Assembly (NCBI GenBank): GCA_023428135.1
Contig: JAEYZG010000004.1
Span: forward strand, 1-64,000
Reading direction: 5' to 3'
Length of the DNA stretch: 64,000 nt
Source: Bacteroidota bacterium
GTDB lineage: Bacteria; Bacteroidota; Bacteroidia; Cytophagales; Cytophagaceae
Positions 55,947 to 64,000 of this stretch are shown piece by piece. Positions within the stretch are counted from its first letter, which is position 1. Each line of letters begins with the position of its first letter. Under the pieces are notes generated by a model. That model saw only the letters and a list, made by a program, of their open reading frames with translations, was not told where the DNA came from and ran no database searches. The translations under genes were made by a program, and so were the position numbers.

Positions 55947-56744
55947 CTATTGTACCTTCACGATCTTACGTCTATCTATATATTCATCACCTACAAGCTC
56001 GACCAACACAACTCCCGGAGCCATATCAGAAATATCTATCTGAATCATATTTATATTCTGTGATATATCAATAGTCCTTACCTGCTGCCCCAATTGATTT
56101 TTAATTACAACAGACTGATATACATTTTGACTTGAGCTTAAATCTATATAAAGCAAACTTTCTGCAGGATTGGGGAATAACCTTAATGCTTTAAGTTCCT
56201 CTGTATTTTTAGTTGAAGTAATAACGATAGCGCCATTTTCTTTGCAGTCCTGAAACTTATCCAGGAAATAATTCTGATGCATTTTCATTATTCTATATTC
56301 AACAGGAGCCATGTCAACTCCGCTTATAAATCCAGTTACAGTATCATTCTGAATGTGTAGAAAGGTTGTTTCCAAATAATGTCCTAAGTATCTGTAATCG
56401 TTGATTTGCTCCCAGTCATTTTTCTTTTCAACTATTTTTTCAACAGTAAAAAATATGGTATCTCCAATCGCTCCCATATGGTTTGCAGACATGGAAAATT
56501 CACCATTACAATCAAAATCTTTTTCATCCCACACAACTATTGTATCTGCACTTTCTTCACCTATGAGCGTTTGTAATAATTTTATTCTGATAGACTTTTC
56601 CTGATAAGAGACAATTTTTCCTTTTGCAACAAAGGATTTATTTTTAATTGTTTCGCAAAATGATTTTGCAAACATGGTACATGCTAAAAGTGGCCCGGAA
56701 GTAAATACAGTTAAAAGAAATGATAGAGTAAAAATCTTTTTCAT
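55947..56744 (-). CDS. T9SS-secreted protein of unknown function
   Basis: A 265-residue protein with a signal peptide ending PLLAC. The body (about 25-180) is beta-rich and has several cysteines (C22, C30, one near 78, one near 165), possibly forming disulphides; the CTMFAKSFCETIKN start followed by FVAKGKIVSY gives it a netrin/TIMP-like appearance, but this is only a suggestion. The last 80 residues are a T9SS type A sorting domain (LFPNPAESLLYIDL, APGVVLVEL, RRKIVKVQ). A hairpin lies downstream. Confidence 0.82.
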   Translation of the reverse strand: MKKIFTLSFLLTVFTSGPLLACTMFAKSFCETIKNKSFVAKGKIVSYQEKSIRIKLLQTLIGEESADTIVVWDEKDFDCNGEFSMSANHMGAIGDTIFFTVEKIVEKKNDWEQINDYRYLGHYLETTFLHIQNDTVTGFISGVDMAPVEYRIMKMHQNYFLDKFQDCKENGAIVITSTKNTEELKALRLFPNPAESLLYIDLSSSQNVYQSVVIKNQLGQQVRTIDISQNINMIQIDISDMAPGVVLVELVGDEYIDRRKIVKVQ

Positions 56745-56788
56745 ATGAATATTAATTTAAAATGTGTAAAAAAATAGTCTAATATTTA

Positions 56789-57274
56789 CTAGACCTCCGT
56801 TTTGGTAAAAAGTTCCCGCCAATCATCACCTTCCGCATATTCTTTTATCACTTTGTTTCGTTCAACCAGGAGCTCCTCCATATAAGCCTTTAAAAATAAA
56901 GCATTCATGATTTCACCTAATATTCCTAAAGGGGATTGAAATTCAAAACGATCGATCATGATTGTCCGGTCTTGCTTTACCTCAAAAACATGCTCATGCC
57001 TGAACGACTTAAACGGCCCACTGACCATTTCATCAACAAAAAAATCCGGTGCTTTATACTCAGTAATCTTTGATGTGAGCTGAAGCCAAAGCCCGAAATG
57101 TCTGGCTTTCCAGGTCACGGTTTCGTGAAGGCTGATAAGGCCAGACATTTTGCCTGCAATAACTTTCTCTTCAGATTTTTTTGTTGAAATCTGATGAAGT
57201 TCAATGCTCCTTGACAAGTCAAAACAAACTTCAAGCGGCGCATTGATAGTAGTACGAAGAACAATTAAAGACAA
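56789..57274 (-). CDS. SRPBCC-family protein (cyclase/dehydrase-like)
   Basis: A 161-residue protein with the START-like pattern of this family: TTINAPLEVCFDLSRSIELH at the start, then ISLHETVTWKARHFG, FFVDEMVSGPFKSFRHEH and a C-terminal helix. It probably binds a hydrophobic ligand; the role is not known. It starts 12 bp after the stop of the FMN reductase gene and is likely in the same operon. Confidence 0.85.
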   Translation of the reverse strand: MSLIVLRTTINAPLEVCFDLSRSIELHQISTKKSEEKVIAGKMSGLISLHETVTWKARHFGLWLQLTSKITEYKAPDFFVDEMVSGPFKSFRHEHVFEVKQDRTIMIDRFEFQSPLGILGEIMNALFLKAYMEELLVERNKVIKEYAEGDDWRELFTKTEV

Positions 57275-57286
57275 CCTTATATGCGA

Positions 57287-57847
57287 TTAAGCTTCCATCC
57301 TTTTTTTTGCTTCAATGCACCATAACAACTCATTGATAAATGCAGTAGCTCTCTTATCCGTTCCGGCTTTGTCAGCAGGATTACCTTGCTCATCAAATGA
57401 TTTATCAATTGTTGGTACGGGAAACATGGCAGGAACAGTCCAGGCCCTTATTTTCCAAAGGGAAAACTGTAATGAAGTTATTACCTGCGTACCTCCAAAA
57501 TTCCCACCTGATACTGTTGAAATAGCAACAGGTTTTCTGTACCACTCATCATAAAGCAGATCTATTATATTTTTTAGACTCGACGGGTAACCTCCATTAT
57601 ATTCCGGTGTAACAATCAAAATGCCGTCAGCATTTTTTACTTTTGAAGCAAAATCAAGCATTTGAGGAGTAGGATTAGACTGAAATTTGAGGCGCTCATC
57701 AAAAAGCGGGAAATTATATTCTTGTAAGTCAAGTATTCCTGCAGTGGCAAGAGCATTAGACTCTATAAAACTTTTAAAGTAAAGTGCGGCGCGATGACTT
57801 TTCCTGTCTTTTCTTACGCTGGCAGAGATAATAACTATGTGTGGCAT
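57287..57847 (-). CDS. NADPH-dependent FMN reductase family protein
   Basis: A 186-residue flavodoxin-fold oxidoreductase. The phosphate-binding loop for FMN is ISASVRKDRKSHRAA. The second FMN contact is VTPEYNGGYPSSLKNIIDLL, the family hallmark, and STVSGGNFGG follows. It reduces quinones, azo dyes or other acceptors with NAD(P)H in the cytoplasm. It heads a two-gene unit with the SRPBCC gene. Confidence 0.93.
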   Translation of the reverse strand: MPHIVIISASVRKDRKSHRAALYFKSFIESNALATAGILDLQEYNFPLFDERLKFQSNPTPQMLDFASKVKNADGILIVTPEYNGGYPSSLKNIIDLLYDEWYRKPVAISTVSGGNFGGTQVITSLQFSLWKIRAWTVPAMFPVPTIDKSFDEQGNPADKAGTDKRATAFINELLWCIEAKKRMEA

Positions 57848-58073
57848 GCCTCAATATTAACAAAAATTATCATCCTCGCAAGACTAATATCTCCCGATTA
57901 TGGAGCATTGCAACCTATTTACCTTACAATTTAACCCTTTGATCGAAAGCAGTCGTTTTAAGCCGAAAAATTAGGACTTATCCAAGATTAAAATTACTTC
58001 AACCTAATTCCTATTCAATTGGAAGTCAAGTCAAAATTCCTTAATATTGCCTTCCTCTATCTACAAAAAGCGC

Positions 58074-59495
58074 ATGATATTTAATAGCATTCACTTTTTA
58101 GAATTTATTCTAATATTTATACCATTATATTACTTTTTCAAGGGAAAGCTTAGACTTTGGTTCACCCTTGGAGCAAGTTATTTTTTCTATGGGTATTGGG
58201 ACTATCGCTTTCTGGCACTGGTATTAGTCTCTACTATCTTTGAATATAACCTCGCATTGTATCTTGAAAAAACAGAAGATGAAAAAAAGAGAAAACGACT
58301 CCTCATTACCAGCATAGTATTTAATCTGGTTACTTTAGGTTTTTTCAAGTACTTTAATTTTTTTATAGAATCAACCAATAGTGTTTTAGGGCTATTTGGA
58401 ACCGGCACCATTCATAACACGCTGAATATTATTCTGCCTATTGGAATTTCATTTTATACCTTTCAGGCAATCAGTTACACAACAGACATATATAAAAGAA
58501 AGATAAAGGCAGAAACAGACTTTGCTGCATTTTCAGTTTATTCGATCTTCTTTGCCAAGCTTACAGCAGGGCCTATTCTGAGGGCTCATGACTTTTTACC
58601 TCAACTGAAAACAGACCAGAAATTTAGCTGGGACAATTTTGAAACAGGACTCTCCAGAGTTCTTTTAGGATTTGCAAAAAAAATAATTATTGCCGATTCT
58701 CTGGGATCTTTTGTGGGAACAGCATTTGCATATCCTGAAAAATACTCCTCTCTCTATCTCATTATCGGGATTATATTCTATTCTTTCCAGATCTACTGTG
58801 ACTTTTCAGGGTATTCGGATATTGCAATAGGAATAGCAAGAATTCTCGGATACCGATTCCCTGAGAACTTTAACTTTCCTTACCTGGCCAAAAACTTTTC
58901 AGAGTTCTGGAGCCGCTGGCACATGTCACTTTCCAGCTGGCTGAGAGAATATCTTTACATACCACTTGGAGGAAACCGAAATGGTAAATTCAATGCGTAC
59001 AGAAACCTTATGATCACAATGCTTCTCGGGGGGCTCTGGCATGGCGCCAACTGGACTTTCGTGGTATGGGGCGGATTAAACGGAGTTTACCTTGTGGTTC
59101 AACGTCTGATCCTGCCAACAACCGATAAGATTGCTAAAGTAATGCCGAAGCAATTATTCATTCCTTCTGCAATGATCATTGTATTTCTACTTACCTGTTT
59201 TTCAAGGATATTTTTCAGAAGCAATGACTTTGACAGCTCATTTGAAATGATAAAAGGGATTTTTGCCTTCAATGATATGTCGTTCGGACATCTTCCAAAC
59301 AAATTCGTTATTATCAAAAATATTGGATTGGTATCTATTCTGATGGCTCTGGAATATATTCATCAAAGCAATAACTTTGAAGAACTGGTACTAAAATCTC
59401 CAACATTTAAAATAATTGCATTTTCAGTAATTCTTTGGATGATCGCTCTATTCGGTACATTCAGTGACTCTCAATTCATTTATATACAATTCTAA
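58074..59495 (+). CDS. MBOAT-family O-acyltransferase (AlgI-like)
   Basis: From ATG 58074 the protein has 473 residues; the frame also opens at TTG 58047. It has many hydrophobic helices and the MBOAT core: FSRWHMSLSSWLREYLYIPLG-like residues (with FWSRWHMSLS and REYLYIPLGG) and the invariant histidine segment LLGGLWHGANWTFVVWGG. AlgI-type enzymes pass acyl groups from the cytoplasm across the membrane onto exopolysaccharide, peptidoglycan or teichoic-like polymers. The SGNH-like protein gene starts 13 bp after it, as in many acetylation pairs. Confidence 0.93.
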   Translation: MIFNSIHFLEFILIFIPLYYFFKGKLRLWFTLGASYFFYGYWDYRFLALVLVSTIFEYNLALYLEKTEDEKKRKRLLITSIVFNLVTLGFFKYFNFFIESTNSVLGLFGTGTIHNTLNIILPIGISFYTFQAISYTTDIYKRKIKAETDFAAFSVYSIFFAKLTAGPILRAHDFLPQLKTDQKFSWDNFETGLSRVLLGFAKKIIIADSLGSFVGTAFAYPEKYSSLYLIIGIIFYSFQIYCDFSGYSDIAIGIARILGYRFPENFNFPYLAKNFSEFWSRWHMSLSSWLREYLYIPLGGNRNGKFNAYRNLMITMLLGGLWHGANWTFVVWGGLNGVYLVVQRLILPTTDKIAKVMPKQLFIPSAMIIVFLLTCFSRIFFRSNDFDSSFEMIKGIFAFNDMSFGHLPNKFVIIKNIGLVSILMALEYIHQSNNFEELVLKSPTFKIIAFSVILWMIALFGTFSDSQFIYIQF

Positions 59496-59508
59496 CCGCC
59501 AGCGACCA

Positions 59509-60468
59509 ATGAAAGAATCTGTTATTGAAAATACCAGTGAAGTAAAAGTTCCTTCCATTGAAGTTGAGATACAATCAGAAGTTGTAAAAAAAGAAAAGAA
59601 CAGACTTTGGGTTTATCTGGTTTTGATTCCTCTGATATTTCTCGGAGATCGGGGCATTGGTACATTCCTCGAATATCTGACTATGACAAGCAATCTTCGT
59701 TATTCAAAATTATATAATGGCAAAGGTGAAGCAGATATAGTTATTCTTGGGAACTCCAGAGGGAACGGGTACTATGAACCTGAAATAAGGAAGATCACAG
59801 GAATGACAACTCTCAATTTAAGTTATAATGCTTTGCCCGGAGAAGTTGGCCAGGTAATTATAGAAGATTATTTTGAAAGATATAAAGCAAAGCTTCTAAT
59901 TGTTGATATAAGTCTTGTCATGAGAACTGAAGATCAGGTAATCACCAGTTTCAGCCCCTATATAAGCAAGTCAGAAAAGATGTCTGCTCTTATCCATGAT
60001 GTATCTCCTGCCACAGCCAGAGGCTGCCAGATATCTAAACTGTACCAGTACAATTCAGAACTCTTCCACAGAGCTTTGTATTTCCTTGGTAAAGAGGAAG
60101 GTGACTGGATCCTGGATAAACAAATAAAGGAAGAACTTTTAACACATGACAATCTGGATGATAGCCTTGACGTAGTAATCACCAAAAAGGGCCTCGACAA
60201 TCTGAAGGTAATTGCAGACGTGGCTAAGAATCATAATGCCAAAGTTGAATTTGTAATAGCACCATATCATTCTATCTGGTTAAACAAGATTCATAACATC
60301 AAGGACTTCCTTGCTGCTGTTAAAAACCATACGGGAGTTGAGGTGAGAGATTATTGCCGCTTTACAAATGAGAAAACATGCTATTCAGATTATCTTCACC
60401 TGAATAAAAAAGGAAGCTTACTTTATATGAAGCAATTGCAGGATGATGGAGTATTTGCTCTGAACTAA
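59509..60468 (+). CDS. Membrane-anchored SGNH-like protein (partner of MBOAT)
   Basis: From ATG 59509 the protein has 319 residues; the frame reaches back to GTG 59464 inside the MBOAT gene. One membrane anchor (LWVYLVLIPLIFLGDRGIG) is followed by an SGNH-hydrolase-like domain, with ILGNSRGNGYYEP as block I and YSDYLHLNKKG as the D-x-x-H block near the end. The nucleophile serine is in GNSRG. Proteins of this type (AlgX/AlgJ/DltD-like) accept the acyl group from MBOAT and place it on the polymer outside the membrane. The target polymer is not known. Confidence 0.8.
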   Translation: MKESVIENTSEVKVPSIEVEIQSEVVKKEKNRLWVYLVLIPLIFLGDRGIGTFLEYLTMTSNLRYSKLYNGKGEADIVILGNSRGNGYYEPEIRKITGMTTLNLSYNALPGEVGQVIIEDYFERYKAKLLIVDISLVMRTEDQVITSFSPYISKSEKMSALIHDVSPATARGCQISKLYQYNSELFHRALYFLGKEEGDWILDKQIKEELLTHDNLDDSLDVVITKKGLDNLKVIADVAKNHNAKVEFVIAPYHSIWLNKIHNIKDFLAAVKNHTGVEVRDYCRFTNEKTCYSDYLHLNKKGSLLYMKQLQDDGVFALN

Positions 60469-60482
60469 TAGATACTAAAAAT

Positions 60483-60527
60483 AAAAAAAGCACCTTTCGG
60501 TAACACTTTACGGAAGGTGCTTTTTTT
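60483..60527. terminator. Shared terminator between the SGNH-like and SDR genes
   Basis: AAAAAAGCACCTT pairs with AAGGTGCTTTTTT, with a T run on both strands. The genes converge here; the stem overlaps the SDR stop codon at 60526-60528, so it can end both transcripts. Confidence 0.85.
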
Positions 60528-61284
60528 ATCTGCCTCCTGCGATATCTATAAATGTACCGGTAGTATAGGATGCTTCATCAGAAAGCAACCAAAGAATGGC
60601 ATTAGCAACCTCATCCGGGCTTCCTCCTCTCTGCAAGGGGATTGATGATTTTATCCGGTCTACCCTTCCCGGCTCTCCCCCACTTTCATGAATGTCAGTA
60701 TAAATAAAACCAGGTCTTACCGCATTCACTCTTATTCCTTCAGGAGCTATCTCTTTGGAAAGACCAATTGTAAAAGAATCAATTGCTCCTTTAGATGCAG
60801 CATAATCAACATATTCTCCCGGAGAACCTGTTTTAGCTCCAATGGAGGAAACATTCACAATACTTCCACCTTTACCACCATTGCGGGTTGACATGCGAGT
60901 AATGGCCTCTTTGGAACAAAGAAAAGTACCCACGATATTATTTTTCAGGGTTCTTAAAAATCTTTCATTACTTATTCCTTCCACCCGGGATTGTAACTCC
61001 AGAGTACCTGCATTATTGACCAAAGCTGTTATTGGTCTCAGCCTAACATCAATTTGTCTGAACATTTGTTTAACCTGTGCTTCATCTCCTACGTCTGCCT
61101 GATAAGCAAAAGCTTTACCCCCATTATCTTCAATTATCCTCACAATGGTATTTGCTGCTGCTTCATTTTTGATATAGTTTACACAAACATGATATCCTCG
61201 AGAAGCCGCCAGAAGGGCTGTTGCAGCCCCTATTCCTCTGCTTGCTCCTGTAATTAGTATAATTTCATTTTCAACTTGCTTCAT
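60526..61284 (-). CDS. Short-chain dehydrogenase/reductase (SDR)
   Basis: From ATG 61284 it is 252 residues; a TTG at 61302 would add six. It has the SDR cofactor motif TGASRGIG, NNAG, a catalytic serine in VSSIG, YxxxK as YAASKGA, and a C-terminal loop VRPGFIYTDIHE. The classical fold points to an NAD(P)H-dependent oxidoreductase, often annotated 3-oxoacyl-ACP reductase or a glucose 1-dehydrogenase-like enzyme. The substrate is not determined. Confidence 0.93.
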   Translation of the reverse strand: MKQVENEIILITGASRGIGAATALLAASRGYHVCVNYIKNEAAANTIVRIIEDNGGKAFAYQADVGDEAQVKQMFRQIDVRLRPITALVNNAGTLELQSRVEGISNERFLRTLKNNIVGTFLCSKEAITRMSTRNGGKGGSIVNVSSIGAKTGSPGEYVDYAASKGAIDSFTIGLSKEIAPEGIRVNAVRPGFIYTDIHESGGEPGRVDRIKSSIPLQRGGSPDEVANAILWLLSDEASYTTGTFIDIAGGR

Positions 61285-61448
61285 ATTACCTTTTCCAATC
61301 AAATTAATGCTTTAATATCAATGCACTAGTAAAAACATTTGCTACTTCTCTTTTAATTTCTTTTTACCTGACAGGCTGCACATCATTCCCGTCACCATTA
61401 CTCAGTGTCTTTTCTAGTATACAAAAGATTTTAACAGAGACAACATAT

Positions 61449-62111
61449 TTACCAGAACTTCCACCATGGCTTACCTGATTTTTCGGAAGAAGGATTTATC
61501 AGTTTAGAGTAGCTATAACCATTCAGCCTGGTTTCAAATAAAAAATCATCACAACTATCAAGCGGTTCGCCCAGATATCTACCGGCTACTTCAAATACAA
61601 AATTCTCTCCTACCCGATCTTCAGACATGGGCTCATCAGGAAAATCTTCAAAAAGATACTCCCGTTTCCCATCTTCATTAATATGTGATTTGGATAATAA
61701 ATCAAGTTCCTCTTTCAATGGCTCTCCAAACTCCAGGAAAGTCTCGTCCTCTGAGCTTCCTGCTCTGGCACGTATTCTTTGTCCGTCTTTGATAACAGCG
61801 TATCCCCAAAAGTTTACTGCACTATGTAATACAATAGAACAAATTTCTGCTCCGGGAAACTTATTAATCAACATCTTCTCTGCATGCCCCGCCTCATCAT
61901 CAAAAAAGGTCAAGGGCATATCAGGAGCACATATGATAAGATTGTTTTTATATCTGCCAATATATACCTCGTTGTCAACAGGATTTATTACTTCTTCAAT
62001 GGTCCGGTCTTTAATCTTTGACAAATCAGAGAACCCTAAAGCCGACAATAAAGATTTATAGTCTGTGTCTTTATGGGAATTAATAATGATGGCAGACGCT
62101 TTCCAGCCCAT
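61449..62111 (-). CDS. Uncharacterised cytoplasmic protein
   Basis: A 220-residue protein starting MGWKASAIIINSHKD. Blocks that look conserved are KSLLSALGF, NPVDNEVYIGRYKNNLIICA, FPGAEICSIVLHSAVNFWGYAVI and the C-terminal KPWWKFW. There is no signal or membrane segment. It is acidic with a tryptophan-rich end. I do not recognise the family. It lies between an SDR gene and an RDD gene, all on the minus strand, with gaps over 100 bp. Confidence 0.7.
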   Translation of the reverse strand: MGWKASAIIINSHKDTDYKSLLSALGFSDLSKIKDRTIEEVINPVDNEVYIGRYKNNLIICAPDMPLTFFDDEAGHAEKMLINKFPGAEICSIVLHSAVNFWGYAVIKDGQRIRARAGSSEDETFLEFGEPLKEELDLLSKSHINEDGKREYLFEDFPDEPMSEDRVGENFVFEVAGRYLGEPLDSCDDFLFETRLNGYSYSKLINPSSEKSGKPWWKFW

Positions 62112-62228
62112 AAAAAGGTATGATATGGTTTAACTTAAAATAAAAATTATAATTATTTATTCCAATAAGGGCCCAAAAAAGTTCGGTTGATTATTCTACC
62201 TGTAACCAGTAATGAATTTAAAATTCAA

Positions 62229-62687
62229 TTATTTTTTCAACACAATGGACCCACTGATGATATCATGAATTGCCCTCTTTTCTCTATTTCCAGTCACTGT
62301 AAAAAATGATATCCAACCTAATACACCTTTTACGAATGAACGAATGATGGCCCTCGGAACAGACAATTTCCTTTCCTTCTCGCTAAAACAGATAACTTTT
62401 AATCCCATAACCTTATGACCCAATGTACCTGCTGTTAATGAAGTTAAAATCGGATCATATAAAAACAACATAAAAATCAAAATGAATCCGCGCACTGAAT
62501 CAGGAATTTCTCCCAAAATATCTAAAATATAGCTTGCTAATATGAAGACAATCAAGATTACTATACTATCAACAACTATAGCCTGTATTCTGGTTACTAA
62601 ACTTGGATATTCCAAATTATTAGTTGAGACAACATTTTTGTCTGACACCGAATTGCTATCGGAACTTTGTTCAATTAAATTTTCCAT
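62229..62687 (-). CDS. RDD-family membrane protein
   Basis: A 152-residue protein with the RDD signature: PSLVTRIQAIVVDSIVI near the first helix, then a second helix (GFILIFMLFLYDPILT) and GTLGHKVMGLKVIC, with a final hydrophobic helix (VLGWISFFTVTGN). RDD proteins are small inner-membrane proteins, some of which act in transport. The charged N-terminus is Ser-rich. Confidence 0.9.
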   Translation of the reverse strand: MENLIEQSSDSNSVSDKNVVSTNNLEYPSLVTRIQAIVVDSIVILIVFILASYILDILGEIPDSVRGFILIFMLFLYDPILTSLTAGTLGHKVMGLKVICFSEKERKLSVPRAIIRSFVKGVLGWISFFTVTGNREKRAIHDIISGSIVLKK

Positions 62688-62762
62688 AATTAAATAACTA
62701 AAAATATAAAATAAACCTAATAAACTATGCTATTACAATTTCAGATTCAAATAACAACTTAC

Positions 62763-63227
62763 CTAAAGCATTTTATTCAGCACCTCTTCCAGTCTGTCCA
62801 GATTTTCTTCATTCTTATCTGTAACAAAACCTTTCAGCTTATTGCATTCTTCCTGAGTCTTAAAGATCATCCTGAAATATACTTTCGTTTCACTTACCGA
62901 GATTTCCTCAAAGGTTGCCTGTATCTGAAACTTTGGCTGGGAAATATGATTCAATATAATCAGCCCAGGTTCTTCAATTTTCACAAAAACACTTTCATTA
63001 GGATAGTCCTTGTTATCCGGACCATGCATCACAAATGACCATTTCCCCCCAGGATGGAAATTAAATTCATTAAATGCATTGGTAAAACCATGAGGGCCCC
63101 ACCATTTCTTCAAATGTTCAGGATTGGACCAGGCTTTAAAAACCTGCTCTCTGGATGCTTTTACAATTCTTGTATTTAATACATCTCTGTCCGGAGAAGA
63201 TACGTATGTTTCCAGTAATTCAGTCAT
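62763..63227 (-). CDS. SRPBCC / AHSA1-family protein
   Basis: A 154-residue START-like protein of the AHSA1 type: TRIVKASREQVFKAWSNPEHLKKWWGP split over the usual N-terminal helix, FHPGGKWSFVMHGPD, then the C-terminal helix DRLEEVLNKML. This layout is close to the many SRPBCC-domain proteins annotated near glyoxalase or regulator genes. The substrate is unknown; it stands alone with no clear operon. Confidence 0.88.
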   Translation of the reverse strand: MTELLETYVSSPDRDVLNTRIVKASREQVFKAWSNPEHLKKWWGPHGFTNAFNEFNFHPGGKWSFVMHGPDNKDYPNESVFVKIEEPGLIILNHISQPKFQIQATFEEISVSETKVYFRMIFKTQEECNKLKGFVTDKNEENLDRLEEVLNKML

Positions 63228-63542
63228 GATTTTTTTGTAAAAAGTTATGTGAATTTAATCCAAAAACTGGTAAATGAATTATTGAATTGACCTAAAAATA
63301 TCCTATTCAAAACCGTTTATAAAAAAGTGGGCTAAGGGAGAGCAATATTTCATCATACATAGAAGCAAAAACATTTTTTAGATCTGAAGTAAAAAGTCAA
63401 ATAAGATACAGAAAGTCAGAATTAAGTGCAGACAGCAATTCATTAAAAAATCTAAAATTTCAGAGAATAAAAGTGACTTCAAAAGAATTTCTGATTATAA
63501 AATATTTCTTATCATTACGTCCCAAAAGTAATTGACAGAAAA
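63228..63542. other. AT-rich intergenic gap
   Basis: This 315-bp region between divergent genes shows no intact frame and no recognised RNA. It must carry both promoters; no clean TAnnTTTG box was found. Confidence 0.5.
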
Positions 63543-64000
63543 ATGGATCTTATATCAAAGTTGTTAAAACCCTTTATTGGAAAGCCTTTAACAGTGATCA
63601 TCAATGATGAAGATGAAAACCTGCATGTATTCGACTGGTCTAAATTAGAAAAAGAACATTATAAGATTATTGCAAAGACTAATGGAATGACAGACGCCCA
63701 AAGGAATGATTTTCTAAGTCATAATGGGAGCGACCTTATGGACATATATGATTACTACATGGATGAAGATTGTATTGAAAAAGTGGAGAACAAACAATGG
63801 CTTCCATTTGGAATACTAGGTCTTCCTCACAACATAGACAGTTATGCAGAAATGGATCATGCTGGTCTCCTTTTGCTGGACGTGAGTGAATATGAAGAAA
63901 ACCCCTCTGTTGTTTTATATCTGGACTCTGAAGCAGAAACTATCGCAGACACCTTTGAAGAGCTTGAGATTGCAGAAACGGATGAAGACGAAGATGAGGA
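63543..64000 (+). CDS. Acidic SMI1/KNR4-like protein (3' end outside window)
   Basis: ATG 63543 opens a frame that runs off the window; 152 complete codons are seen. The protein begins MDLISKLLKPFIGKPL. The part HAGLLLLDVSEYEENPSVVL, then IADTFEELEI, resembles the end of SMI1/KNR4 (SUKH) domains, which occur as immunity proteins of toxin systems and in general roles. The frame continues into a run of Asp and Glu at the window end. The domain call is uncertain. Confidence 0.55.
   Translation, partial: MDLISKLLKPFIGKPLTVIINDEDENLHVFDWSKLEKEHYKIIAKTNGMTDAQRNDFLSHNGSDLMDIYDYYMDEDCIEKVENKQWLPFGILGLPHNIDSYAEMDHAGLLLLDVSEYEENPSVVLYLDSEAETIADTFEELEIAETDEDEDE

Overview
The window reads as chromosome of a low-GC member of the Bacteroidota, most likely a Cytophagales cellulose- or polysaccharide-degrading glider of the Cytophaga/Sporocytophaga type. 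This is inferred from several signs. Many secreted proteins end in a type IX secretion (T9SS) sorting domain. Promoters fit the TAnnTTTG minus-7 box of the phylum. Further signs are a SprB-type repeat, tandem CBM6 modules, very large adhesin-like proteins, and weak ribosome binding sites.

Layout. 0-1.7 kb: 5' part of a secreted Ig/CBM6 protein. 2-8.3 kb: a HAD-like protein, glycine decarboxylase (gcvP), an M28 peptidase and a LUD/4Fe-4S protein. 8.4-13.4 kb: a T9SS propeller protein carrying a dockerin-like plus cohesin-like block. It lies between two direct copies of the 3' end of a DEAD-box helicase gene. 13.3-16.2 kb: the helicase and dihydroorotase. 16.2-18.55 kb: tRNA-His(GTG) followed by two more copies of its 3' end, which delimit a GIY-YIG nuclease remnant and an AbiE-type toxin-antitoxin pair; this is a small stacked integration site. 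18.7-21.8 kb: a compact minus-strand operon of uncharacterised cytoplasmic proteins, including a tandem paralogue pair of which one copy is frameshifted. 22-29 kb: a GlxA-type regulator with gapdh, a membrane protein, small stress or transport type genes, a T9SS protein and a Crp/Fnr regulator. 29.2-53.6 kb: a 24-kb minus-strand operon of four secreted multidomain proteins headed by a gene of about 5,620 codons. 53.9-64 kb: DoxX, outer-membrane-like and Crp/Fnr genes, a T9SS protein, an FMN reductase, an MBOAT/SGNH acylation pair, an SDR, small hypotheticals, RDD and SRPBCC proteins, and a partial acidic SMI1/KNR4-like protein.

How it fits together. The two most distinctive blocks are the giant surface-protein operon and the tRNA-His island. 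In the operon, architecture often found within one polypeptide (beta-helix, Ig, CARDB, FN3, conserved DPND-type domain, T9SS tail) is spread over four adjacent genes, and only the last has a T9SS sorting tail. The tRNA-His island is a type IV toxin-antitoxin locus with no integrase of its own. The rest is ordinary housekeeping and small accessory genes. All starts were picked by eye; where a longer reading frame began at TTG or GTG, the first sensible ATG was preferred.
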